Below are positions 14,522-20,662 of a stretch of 36,536 nt of DNA, one piece after another (within the stretch, counting starts at the first letter, position 1; every line of letters starts with the position of its first letter). The notes under the pieces were generated by a model, which did not search any database, was not told where the DNA came from, and saw nothing but the letters and a program-made list of their open reading frames with translations. The position numbers and the translations under genes were made by a program. This DNA comes from an uncultured Hungatella sp. (GTDB taxonomy: Bacteria > Bacillota > Clostridia > Lachnospirales > Lachnospiraceae): contig CAMUJH010000040.1 in NCBI GenBank assembly GCA_947089145.1, positions 1 to 36,536 on the forward strand, given 5' to 3'.

Positions 14522-15262
14522 ATGACAGAGAAAGAAATATTAAAACAGTGGATTGATCAGAGCAGCAATATTGTCTTTTTCGGAGGAGCAGGGGTTTCCA
14601 CGGAAAGCGGCATACCGGATTTCAGAAGCCAGGACGGGCTGTATCATCAGGAATACAAGTATCCGCCGGAGACGATTATCAGCCACAGCTTTTACAAAAA
14701 ATATCCTGAGGAATTTTACCGGTTTTATAAAAATAAAATGGTTATTACCAATGCCAAGCCCAATTCTGCCCATCTGGCTCTTGCCAGGCTGGAGCAGCAG
14801 GGGAAGCTAAAAGCCGTCATCACCCAGAATATTGACGGGCTGCACCAGATGGCAGGAAGCCGGGAGGTTCTGGAACTTCATGGTTCCATACACAGGAATT
14901 ACTGTGAAAGGTGCGGGAAATATTATGGGCTGGAGGCAGTGATCCAGGCGGATAAAGTACCGAAATGCTCATGCGGCGGAACCATCAAGCCGGATGTGGT
15001 GCTTTATGAAGAGGGACTGGATCAGAAGACGCTTCAGAAAGCAGTACAGTACATCCGCCAGGCAGATGTGCTGATTGTAGGCGGAACTTCCCTTGTGGTG
15101 TATCCGGCAGCAGGGCTTATTGATTATTATGAGGGAAAGAAACTGGTTTTGATCAACAAATCGGAAACCAGCCGCGATACCCAGGCGGATCTGGTGATCC
15201 ATGAGCCTATTGGACAGGTTTTTGAAAGCTATGCCAGACAGGATGGCATGGAGAATGATTAG
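14522..15262 (+). CDS. Sir2-family NAD-dependent protein deacetylase
   Basis: Sirtuins remove acetyl (or other acyl) groups from lysines using NAD+, releasing nicotinamide and O-acetyl-ADP-ribose. All motifs are present in 246 residues: GAGVSTESGIPDFRS (22-36), TQNIDGLH (101-108), the catalytic histidine in LHGS (H120), and a zinc ribbon with C128, C131, C149 and C151. The segment FYRFYK followed by AKPNSAHLAL resembles the Thermotoga-type class U sirtuins. It is the second gene of a four-gene operon with a small protein, an aldo/keto reductase and a DUF951 protein. Confidence 0.92.
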   Translation: MTEKEILKQWIDQSSNIVFFGGAGVSTESGIPDFRSQDGLYHQEYKYPPETIISHSFYKKYPEEFYRFYKNKMVITNAKPNSAHLALARLEQQGKLKAVITQNIDGLHQMAGSREVLELHGSIHRNYCERCGKYYGLEAVIQADKVPKCSCGGTIKPDVVLYEEGLDQKTLQKAVQYIRQADVLIVGGTSLVVYPAAGLIDYYEGKKLVLINKSETSRDTQADLVIHEPIGQVFESYARQDGMEND

Positions 15263-15278
15263 GGCAGGAGATAAAAAT

Positions 15279-16277
15279 ATGTATACAGCGAAAAATAACC
15301 GATATGAGCAGATCACTTATAAACGCTGCGGAAAGAGCGGGGTAAAGCTTCCGCAGATTTCTTTGGGGCTGTGGCAGAATTTTGGCCTGGAAAAAAGCAT
15401 TGAGGAACAGCAGGAAATTATTTTCTGCGCCTTTGATCACGGAATTACCCACTTTGATCTGGCTAACAATTACGGAAATCCGGCCAGAGGGCTGGCAGAA
15501 GAAAACTTCGGCAAAATACTTAACAGACACATGGCTGATTACCGGGATGAGATGATTATTTCCACAAAGGCAGGCTATTCCATGTGGCCGGGGCCTTATG
15601 GAGACTGGGGTTCCAGGAAGTACCTTATGGCAAGTCTGGATCAGAGCCTGTCCAGAATGAAGCTGGATTATGTGGATATATTTTACCATCACAGGCCAGA
15701 CCCAGAAACCCCTTTGGAGGAAACCATGGAAGCCCTCAGTGATATAGTACGTCAAGGCAAGGCGCTTTACGTGGGGATCTCCAATTATCAGGAGCCTGAA
15801 GCCAGAAAAGCGATTGAGATATTAAAATCCAACAAGACGCCCTGCCTGATTCATCAGCCCCGATATAATATGTTCGAACGGTGGGTGGAAGACGGGCTTT
15901 TGGACGCCCTGGAGGAAGCGGGAGTGGGCTGCATTGCCTACAGCCCGCTGGCTCAGGGAGCTTTGACAGACAAATATCTGAAAGGGATTCCAAAGGGCTC
16001 CAGAGCTTCCAGGGAGGGTACGACGGTTGGAGGAAGATATCTGACGAAAGAAAAACTGCAGTGTATCAGGCAGCTCAGTCAGATGGCAGCAGAAAGAGGG
16101 CAGACTATGGCTCAGATGGCGCTTACGTGGGTTTTGCGAAAACCCCAGGTGACATCTGTCCTGCTGGGAGCCAGCAGCGAAAGGCAGCTGCTGGACAACA
16201 TAGGATGTCTGAAAGGTGCAGCATTCAGCAGTGAGGAGCTGGGAAAGATTGACGAAATTCTGAAACAGAAAGGCTGA
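15279..16277 (+). CDS. aldo/keto reductase, YghZ/L-glyceraldehyde-3-phosphate reductase-like (AKR14)
   Basis: A 332-residue NADPH-dependent oxidoreductase of the AKR fold. The catalytic set is visible as D and Y in DLANNYGNP, K in ISTKAGY and H in FYHHRPD. The combination GYSMWPGPYGDWGSRKYL followed by SLDQSLSRMKLDYVD is diagnostic of the YghZ/GpsR group, which reduces L-glyceraldehyde 3-phosphate and methylglyoxal-like aldehydes, so detoxification is a likely role. The start ATG 15279 has AGGAG 8 bases upstream and lies 16 bases after the sirtuin stop. Confidence 0.9.
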   Translation: MYTAKNNRYEQITYKRCGKSGVKLPQISLGLWQNFGLEKSIEEQQEIIFCAFDHGITHFDLANNYGNPARGLAEENFGKILNRHMADYRDEMIISTKAGYSMWPGPYGDWGSRKYLMASLDQSLSRMKLDYVDIFYHHRPDPETPLEETMEALSDIVRQGKALYVGISNYQEPEARKAIEILKSNKTPCLIHQPRYNMFERWVEDGLLDALEEAGVGCIAYSPLAQGALTDKYLKGIPKGSRASREGTTVGGRYLTKEKLQCIRQLSQMAAERGQTMAQMALTWVLRKPQVTSVLLGASSERQLLDNIGCLKGAAFSSEELGKIDEILKQKG

Positions 16278-16281
16278 TAAG

Positions 16282-16461
16282 ATGGTTTTTGAAGTAGGCG
16301 ATATTGTAAAATTAAAAAAACCCCATCCCTGCGGAAGCCAGGAATGGGAGATCCTTCGGGTTGGTGCAGACTTCAGGCTGAAATGCCTTGGCTGCAGCCG
16401 CCAGATCATGACAGAGAGGAAACTGGTGGAGAAAAACTGCAGAGGAGTCCGCAAGCCGTGA
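16282..16461 (+). CDS. DUF951 family small protein
   Basis: A 59-residue protein: VFEVGDIVKLKKPHPCGSQ, then EWEILRVGADFRLKC, then LGCSR. This is the DUF951 pattern seen throughout Firmicutes, with four conserved positions (HPCG and CLGC) that look like a zinc-binding or nucleic-acid-binding beta-barrel. The function is not known. It starts four bases after the aldo/keto reductase stop with AAAGG at good spacing, and ends at a hairpin. In many Firmicutes DUF951 is found near ychF or parB; here it is the tail gene of the sirtuin operon. Confidence 0.88.
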   Translation: MVFEVGDIVKLKKPHPCGSQEWEILRVGADFRLKCLGCSRQIMTERKLVEKNCRGVRKP

Positions 16462-16464
16462 GAA

Positions 16465-16481
16465 CCTGCCGAAGCGGCAGG
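16465..16481. terminator. compact hairpin between convergent DUF951 and degV genes
   Basis: cctgccg-aag-cggcagg, a perfect 7-bp stem with tiny loop (CTTCGG type on the minus strand). No proper T run on either side, so it may act as a weak bidirectional terminator or transcript-end stabiliser. Confidence 0.45.
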
Positions 16482-17315
16482 CTAACGCCGGATGTACTGA
16501 ATCGCAACGCACCGAGGCCCGCCCTGGGCTACAAAAGCGGCGCTTAGTTCCAGAATCTGAACTTCCAGGCCGCTGAAAGCCTGCTGAAACATGGCCTTTA
16601 TCTTTTGGGCATCCTCCAAAGCATTGCCGTGGGATATGTAGAGAATATGGCTGCTGCCCAAATGTCTGTCTTTCAGGTATTCGATAATGCTTTGGGCTGC
16701 GGAGTTCATGGTTCGTTTGACCCCGAATTTATCCAGCCGTTTGCCGTCTTTTGTCAGCTTCATAACAGGCTTCAATTTCAGAACGGAGCCTGTGGCGGCG
16801 GCAAGAGGGGTCAGACGGCCTCCTCTTTTTAAGAAAGAAAAATCCTGAGGAATCAAAAAGGATTCCGTGTTATCGGCAGCGTCTTCCAGCCAGGCGAGAA
16901 TCTCCTGAGCTGTGGAGCCGGATTCTTTCATCCGCTGGGCCGTTTCCACCATATGCCGGTGAGGGCCGCACAGAGTCCGGCTGTTGAAAACATGAATCTG
17001 CTCTTTATGATCTGTCATCTCCCTGGCGCCGCAGGCAGTCTGGTAAGTGCCTGACAGGCCGTCGGCCATGGAGATGTTTATAATCTCAGAATCTCTGCAG
17101 GCTTCAAAAACCTCCATAACATCACCCAGGGGAGGCTGAGACGTAGAGGGCACCAGGCCCTGAGCTATTTTTTTATAGTATTCTTCCATATTCAGCAGCA
17201 GATCCCGCTGGTGGCTGTCTCCGATGCAGACGCACAAAGGGACCGCTTCGAATCCCGCAGCCCTGGCTTCCTCAGGCGTATAGAGAGAGGATGAGTCTGT
17301 AATAATCTGTACCAT
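16482..17315 (-). CDS. DegV family fatty-acid-binding protein
   Basis: DegV/FakB proteins bind a fatty acid and hand it to the FakA kinase. The 277-residue protein shows IITDSSSLYTPEEA at the N-terminus, the STSQP loop (near residue 60), INISMADGLSGTYQTA and the domain-closing SFLKRGGRLTPL, all typical. It uses ATG 17315: GGAGG lies 5 bases before it, and that ribosome site itself spans the in-frame TTG at 17327. No fakA gene is close. Convergent with the DUF951 gene, monocistronic. Confidence 0.9.
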   Translation of the reverse strand: MVQIITDSSSLYTPEEARAAGFEAVPLCVCIGDSHQRDLLLNMEEYYKKIAQGLVPSTSQPPLGDVMEVFEACRDSEIINISMADGLSGTYQTACGAREMTDHKEQIHVFNSRTLCGPHRHMVETAQRMKESGSTAQEILAWLEDAADNTESFLIPQDFSFLKRGGRLTPLAAATGSVLKLKPVMKLTKDGKRLDKFGVKRTMNSAAQSIIEYLKDRHLGSSHILYISHGNALEDAQKIKAMFQQAFSGLEVQILELSAAFVAQGGPRCVAIQYIRR

Positions 17316-17434
17316 AGATACCTCCAAAGGTGGTTTTGAAAACTATTTATCAAAGTTTAATTTACCCTATATTGATCAGAGAGTCAAGTATGTTATGACA
17401 TTTTTCGACAGTGTATGTGTTTTTATACAAATAC

Positions 17435-17462
17435 TTGTGAATTGGAGGCTTTGTGGTATAAT
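17435..17462 (+). promoter_or_regulatory. promoter of the CofE-like gene
   Basis: TTGTGA (17435-17440), 16 bases, then TATAAT (17457-17462). The leader of about 100 bases holds a GC-rich stem (tgccggc with gccggca at 17488-17517) before the ribosome site. Confidence 0.55.
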
Positions 17463-17571
17463 AAGAGATGCACTGCCGTATACTTTTTGCCGGCAGCCTG
17501 GCTGATTGGCAGCCGGCAGCCCCCGGCATATAAGATGGGCATAGACGATAGAGAGTGAAGGAGAAAAATCT

Positions 17572-18771
17572 ATGGACAGAATGGTTGGCACTGTATCACG
17601 GGGAGTCCGCGCACCGATCATCCGGCAGGGGGACGATTTGGCGCAGATTGTGGTAGACTCCGTATTGGCGGCAGCAGAAAGCGAGAGATTTGAGATTCAT
17701 GATAAAGACGTAATTGCTGTTACAGAGGCGGTTGTGGCACGTTCCCAGGGGAATTATGCCACCACGCAGCAGATTGCGGCGGATGTTAAGAGGAAATTCG
17801 GCGATGACACTGTGGGGATTTTATTTCCTATTTTAAGCAGAAACCGTTTTGCGGTCTGCCTTAAGGGAATTGCCATGGGCTGCAGAAAGATCGTATTGAT
17901 GTTAAGCTACCCTTCTGATGAAGTGGGAAATCATTTGATCGATCTGGATCTGCTGGATGAAAAGGGGGTTAATCCCTGGAGCGACGTGCTGACAGAGGCT
18001 ACATACCGTCAGCTTTTCGGATATCAAAAGCACTATTTTACCGGGGTTGATTATGTGGAGTATTATAAGCAGCTTATTACAGACGCAGGGGCAGAGGCAG
18101 AGGTTATATTTGCAAATAATGCGAAAGCTATTCTGCAGTACACGGATACCGTGCTGACCTGCGATATCCATACCCGGCAGAGGACAAAAAGGATATTAAA
18201 GGAGAACGGGGCTAAAAAGGTATATTCGCTGGATGAGATTTTAACAGAAAGCGTGGACGGCAGCGGATATAATGATAAATATGGCCTTCTGGGTTCCAAC
18301 AAAGCCACGGAAAATACCGTAAAGCTTTTCCCTATCCGCTGTCAGGAGATGGTTGACAAGATCCACAAACTGATGACGGAAAAGACAGGCAGAAATGTGG
18401 AAGTGATGATTTACGGCGACGGGGCGTTTAAAGATCCGGTAGGAAAAATATGGGAACTGGCTGATCCGGTGGTTTCACCAGCCTATACGGCTGGGCTGGA
18501 GGGGACGCCCAATGAAGTAAAGCTGAAATATCTGGCGGACAACGATTTTGCATCACTGTCAGGTGATCAATTGAAAAAAGCTATTAAGGACTACATTAAG
18601 GAAAAAGACGAGAAGGCCGTAAGCCTGAAGGGAACCATGGTGACCCAGGGGACGACGCCCAGAAGGCTGACAGACCTTATCGGGTCTTTAGCTGACCTGA
18701 CAAGCGGAAGCGGTGACAAGGGAACGCCGATTATTTACATTCAGGGGTATTTTGACAATTACACAAAATAA
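17572..18771 (+). CDS. CofE-like gamma-glutamyl ligase family protein (coenzyme F420-0:L-glutamate ligase domain)
   Basis: A 399-residue protein of the F420 ligase family seen widely in Clostridia that lack F420. The N-terminus (TVSRGVRAPIIRQGDDLAQIVVDSVL, then DKDVIAVTEAVVARSQGNY) matches the CofE fold, with conserved AVTEAVVARSQG and YGDGAFKDPVG segments. CofE itself adds glutamate to F420-0 with GTP. No other F420 genes are present here and Lachnospiraceae are not known F420 makers, so a different amide-bond ligation is likely. AAGGAG 8 bases before the ATG. Transcribed alone from its own promoter. Confidence 0.8.
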   Translation: MDRMVGTVSRGVRAPIIRQGDDLAQIVVDSVLAAAESERFEIHDKDVIAVTEAVVARSQGNYATTQQIAADVKRKFGDDTVGILFPILSRNRFAVCLKGIAMGCRKIVLMLSYPSDEVGNHLIDLDLLDEKGVNPWSDVLTEATYRQLFGYQKHYFTGVDYVEYYKQLITDAGAEAEVIFANNAKAILQYTDTVLTCDIHTRQRTKRILKENGAKKVYSLDEILTESVDGSGYNDKYGLLGSNKATENTVKLFPIRCQEMVDKIHKLMTEKTGRNVEVMIYGDGAFKDPVGKIWELADPVVSPAYTAGLEGTPNEVKLKYLADNDFASLSGDQLKKAIKDYIKEKDEKAVSLKGTMVTQGTTPRRLTDLIGSLADLTSGSGDKGTPIIYIQGYFDNYTK

Positions 18772-18854
18772 TCACCAGGCCCTGATTCCGGCACTTCTAT
18801 GGAGGAAGGGAGCTGCCTGTGCTTATATTATTGAAGAGATTCCCGTAAAAACCC

Positions 18855-18883
18855 TTGCATTTCCAGGAAAAATCTGATAAAAT
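18855..18883 (+). promoter_or_regulatory. promoter of the rpsF-ssb-rpsR operon
   Basis: TTGCAT (18855-18860), 17 bases, then TAAAAT (18878-18883). The leader to rpsF is about 70 bases. Confidence 0.7.
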
Positions 18884-18908
18884 ACTAATCCGTGACACAT
18901 AAATCCTT

Positions 18909-18932
18909 GCTCCCGAAGCTGAAAACGGGGGC
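18909..18932 (+). promoter_or_regulatory. leader hairpin before rpsF, candidate S6:S18 autoregulatory RNA
   Basis: gctcccg pairs with cgggggc around a 10-base A/G-rich loop. Firmicutes rpsF leaders contain a stem with a CCG motif bound by the S6:S18 complex for feedback control. Position and the CCCGA sequence fit, but I could not confirm the consensus bulge. Confidence 0.4.
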
Positions 18933-18958
18933 CAGAGACCAGAAGGAGGTAAGAAACT

Positions 18959-19246
18959 ATGAACAAATATGAATTAGCAGTTGTTCTTAGCGCAAAGCTG
19001 GAAGATGATGAGAGAGCCGCAGCCATTGAGAAAGTACAGGGTTATATTACCCGTTTCGGCGGCACCGTGACTAACGTTGATGAATGGGGTAAGAAGAGAC
19101 TTGCTTACGAGATTCAGAAAATGAAAGAAGGCTTCTATTATTTTATCCAGTTTGAGTCTGATACCGTTTGTCCAAACGAGGTGGAAGCCCACGTTCGCAT
19201 TATGGAGCCGGTTATCAGATATTTATGCGTAAGACAGGATGCATAA
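18959..19246 (+). CDS. rpsF: 30S ribosomal protein S6
   Basis: A 95-residue ribosomal protein that binds 16S rRNA as a pair with S18. MNKYELAVVLSAKLEDDE opens the typical ferredoxin-like fold, EWGKKRLAYEI is the family signature, and it ends without the acidic C-terminal tail of proteobacterial S6. Strong AGGAGGT site before the ATG. First gene of the rpsF-ssb-rpsR operon. Confidence 0.97.
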   Translation: MNKYELAVVLSAKLEDDERAAAIEKVQGYITRFGGTVTNVDEWGKKRLAYEIQKMKEGFYYFIQFESDTVCPNEVEAHVRIMEPVIRYLCVRQDA

Positions 19247-19267
19247 CTGATAGAGAAAGAGGATCGT

Positions 19268-19747
19268 ATGAATAAAGTAATCTTAATGGGCAGACTGACC
19301 AGGGACCCGGAAGTAAGATATTCTCAGGGAGAGCGTTCCATGGCGATTGCAAGGTATACCCTTGCAGTGGACAGAAGAGGCCGCAGAAGCCAGAGCCAGG
19401 ACGGCAGCGAGCAGACTGCGGATTTCATTCCCTGCGTAGCATTTGACAGAGCCGGAGAATTTGCAGAGAAATACTTCCGTCAAGGCATGAGGGTTCTGAT
19501 ATCAGGCCGTATCCAGACTGGCAGCTACACCAATCGAGATGGACAGAAAGTATATACGACAGAAGTGATTATAGAAGATCAGGAGTTTGCCGACAGCAAA
19601 AATGCATCAGGCGCCGGAACAGGCGGGTATGCAGGAGGCGGCTATCAGCCGCAGCCGACATCCAGACCGGAGCCCAGCAGCGCTATAGGTGACGGATTCA
19701 TGAATATTCCGGACGGAGTCGAAGACGAAGGACTTCCGTTTAATTAA
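19268..19747 (+). CDS. ssb: single-stranded DNA-binding protein
   Basis: A 159-residue SSB with the OB fold in residues 1-105 (MNKVILMGRLTRDPEVRYSQGE, then IPCVAFDRAGEFAEKYFRQGMRVLISGRIQTGSYTN), a Gly/Gln/Pro-rich linker, and the protein-interaction tip ending DEGLPFN, a Firmicutes form of the DDLPF tail. It protects single strands during replication and recruits partner proteins. Located between rpsF and rpsR as in most Firmicutes. Confidence 0.97.
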   Translation: MNKVILMGRLTRDPEVRYSQGERSMAIARYTLAVDRRGRRSQSQDGSEQTADFIPCVAFDRAGEFAEKYFRQGMRVLISGRIQTGSYTNRDGQKVYTTEVIIEDQEFADSKNASGAGTGGYAGGGYQPQPTSRPEPSSAIGDGFMNIPDGVEDEGLPFN

Positions 19748-19786
19748 GCAAAACAGCAGCATATTATAACAAGGAGGTACAAGCTC

Positions 19787-20056
19787 ATGGCATTCAATAA
19801 AAATGACAAAGCAGACGGCACAAAAGTAAGAAGACCCGGCGGAATGCGGAGAAGAAAAAAAGTCTGTGTATTCTGCGGCGAGAAGAACGGTGAGATCGAC
19901 TACAAGGATACCAACAAATTAAAGAGATACGTATCCGAGAGAGGAAAAATTCTTCCCCGAAGGATCACCGGCAACTGCGCAAAGCATCAGAGAGCCTTAA
20001 CGGTAGCCATCAAGAGAGCCCGCCACATCAGCCTGATGCCCTACACAATGGAATAA
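19787..20056 (+). CDS. rpsR: 30S ribosomal protein S18
   Basis: An 89-residue S18. The basic N-terminus carries [17 protein letters not shown] with a CxxC-type pair, and [25 protein letters not shown] and [21 protein letters not shown] are diagnostic. The retained cysteines suggest the C+ (zinc-binding) form of S18, not the C- paralogue. AAGGAGG precedes the ATG; a strong terminator follows. Confidence 0.97.
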   Translation: MAFNKNDKADGTKVRRPGGMRRRKKVCVFCGEKNGEIDYKDTNKLKRYVSERGKILPRRITGNCAKHQRALTVAIKRARHISLMPYTME

Positions 20057-20061
20057 TCCCC

Positions 20062-20089
20062 AATCCCCTGGTTTCGACCAGGGGATTTT
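20062..20089 (+). terminator. Rho-independent terminator of rpsR
   Basis: A perfect 10-bp stem (aatcccctgg with ccaggggatt), loop tttcga, followed by a short T run. Confidence 0.9.
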
Positions 20090-20102
20090 AAGGTTTAAGG
20101 GA

Positions 20103-20132
20103 TTGATTCATGTTTATGGGGTGTGGTATAAT
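20103..20132 (+). promoter_or_regulatory. promoter upstream of the hairpin unit and gdpP
   Basis: TTGATT (20103-20108), 18 bases, TATAAT (20127-20132, preceded by TGTGG). Transcription would start near 20139 and meet a perfect hairpin within 20 bases. Confidence 0.65.
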
Positions 20133-20138
20133 GTCCAG

Positions 20139-20221
20139 GTAAGCAATGAGCAGTGCGAAAAAAGGCGGAGAGAAATTTTCGTCATGCTTGCATGTAAGAA
20201 AATTTCTCTCCGCCTTTTTTC
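20139..20221 (+). ncRNA. candidate short structured RNA: promoter-proximal 24-bp perfect hairpin with T run
   Basis: Arms 20157-20180 and 20198-20221 are perfectly complementary over 24 bases. The loop of 17 bases itself holds ATGC-tt-GCAT. The right arm ends in six T residues, so the structure would terminate transcription. With the promoter at 20103-20132, this makes a unit of roughly 80 bases. It may be a small RNA, an attenuator of gdpP, or the end of a repeat element. A short reading frame opens at 20146 but has a poor ribosome site and runs through the repeats. Confidence 0.5.
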
Positions 20222-20280
20222 ATAGGGCGAAGCCCGTGAGCGAGATGGAGCGGAGCGGAATCGAGCGGCACTGCGGGGTC

Positions 20281-20545
20281 AAACAGCGAAAACCTTATAA
20301 CCCAAGCAAAGCGAAGCGAGCCGAAAAGGCGCGCCCCGCGCCCTCCCCCGTCCAATCAGCGACAAGGATCGAAACAGAACCAGCACCACCACACAGTTCC
20401 AAACAGCGAAAACCCCGCAACCCAAGCAAAGCGAAGCGAGCCAAAAAGGCGCGCCCCGCGCCCTCCCCCATCCCATAGCGAGAGAGAGCGAAGCGGAACC
20501 AAGCACCACCACAGATCCAGACAACGAAAACCCTATAACCCAAGC
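20281..20545 (+). repeat. 120-bp T-poor tandem repeat, about 2.2 copies
   Basis: Copy 1 starts at 20281 and copy 2 at 20401; a 77-base core is nearly identical between them (same bases aaacagcgaaaacc at the start and gcgccccgcgccctccccc at the end). A partial third copy starts at about 20519. The two full units contain only 13 T in 240 bases by direct count, with GAAGCGAG/GAGCGAAGCG runs. The whole 20057-20662 gap otherwise holds no gene I can support. Confidence 0.85.
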
Positions 20546-20662
20546 GATCTGTTCCAATCCGCCCCAACATCCTCCCAAAGGCCAAGCCCATAAAAGGAGC
20601 CAGAGCGAGAAAAATAAGCGTCTCTCAACCCTCCTGTCACCAGCCAAAAAGGAGAACCATCC

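Noticed and set aside
17316-17327. TTG start four codons upstream in the DegV gene
   Set aside because: The codons after that TTG form the GGAGG ribosome site for the ATG at 17315.
20146-20478. Open frame of 110 codons through the hairpin and T-poor repeat on the plus strand
   Set aside because: Weak ribosome site, crosses the terminator-like hairpin, and its residues simply repeat with the 120-base DNA unit; no recognisable fold.
20281-20545. Repeats as a CRISPR array
   Set aside because: Unit is 120 bases with only about two copies and no repeat-spacer alternation; no cas genes in the window.
20279-20647. Two overlapping minus-strand frames (122 and 98 codons) in the same repeat
   Set aside because: They arise because the T-poor plus strand leaves few stop codons on the other strand; composition is Gly/Ala/Arg/Leu noise.
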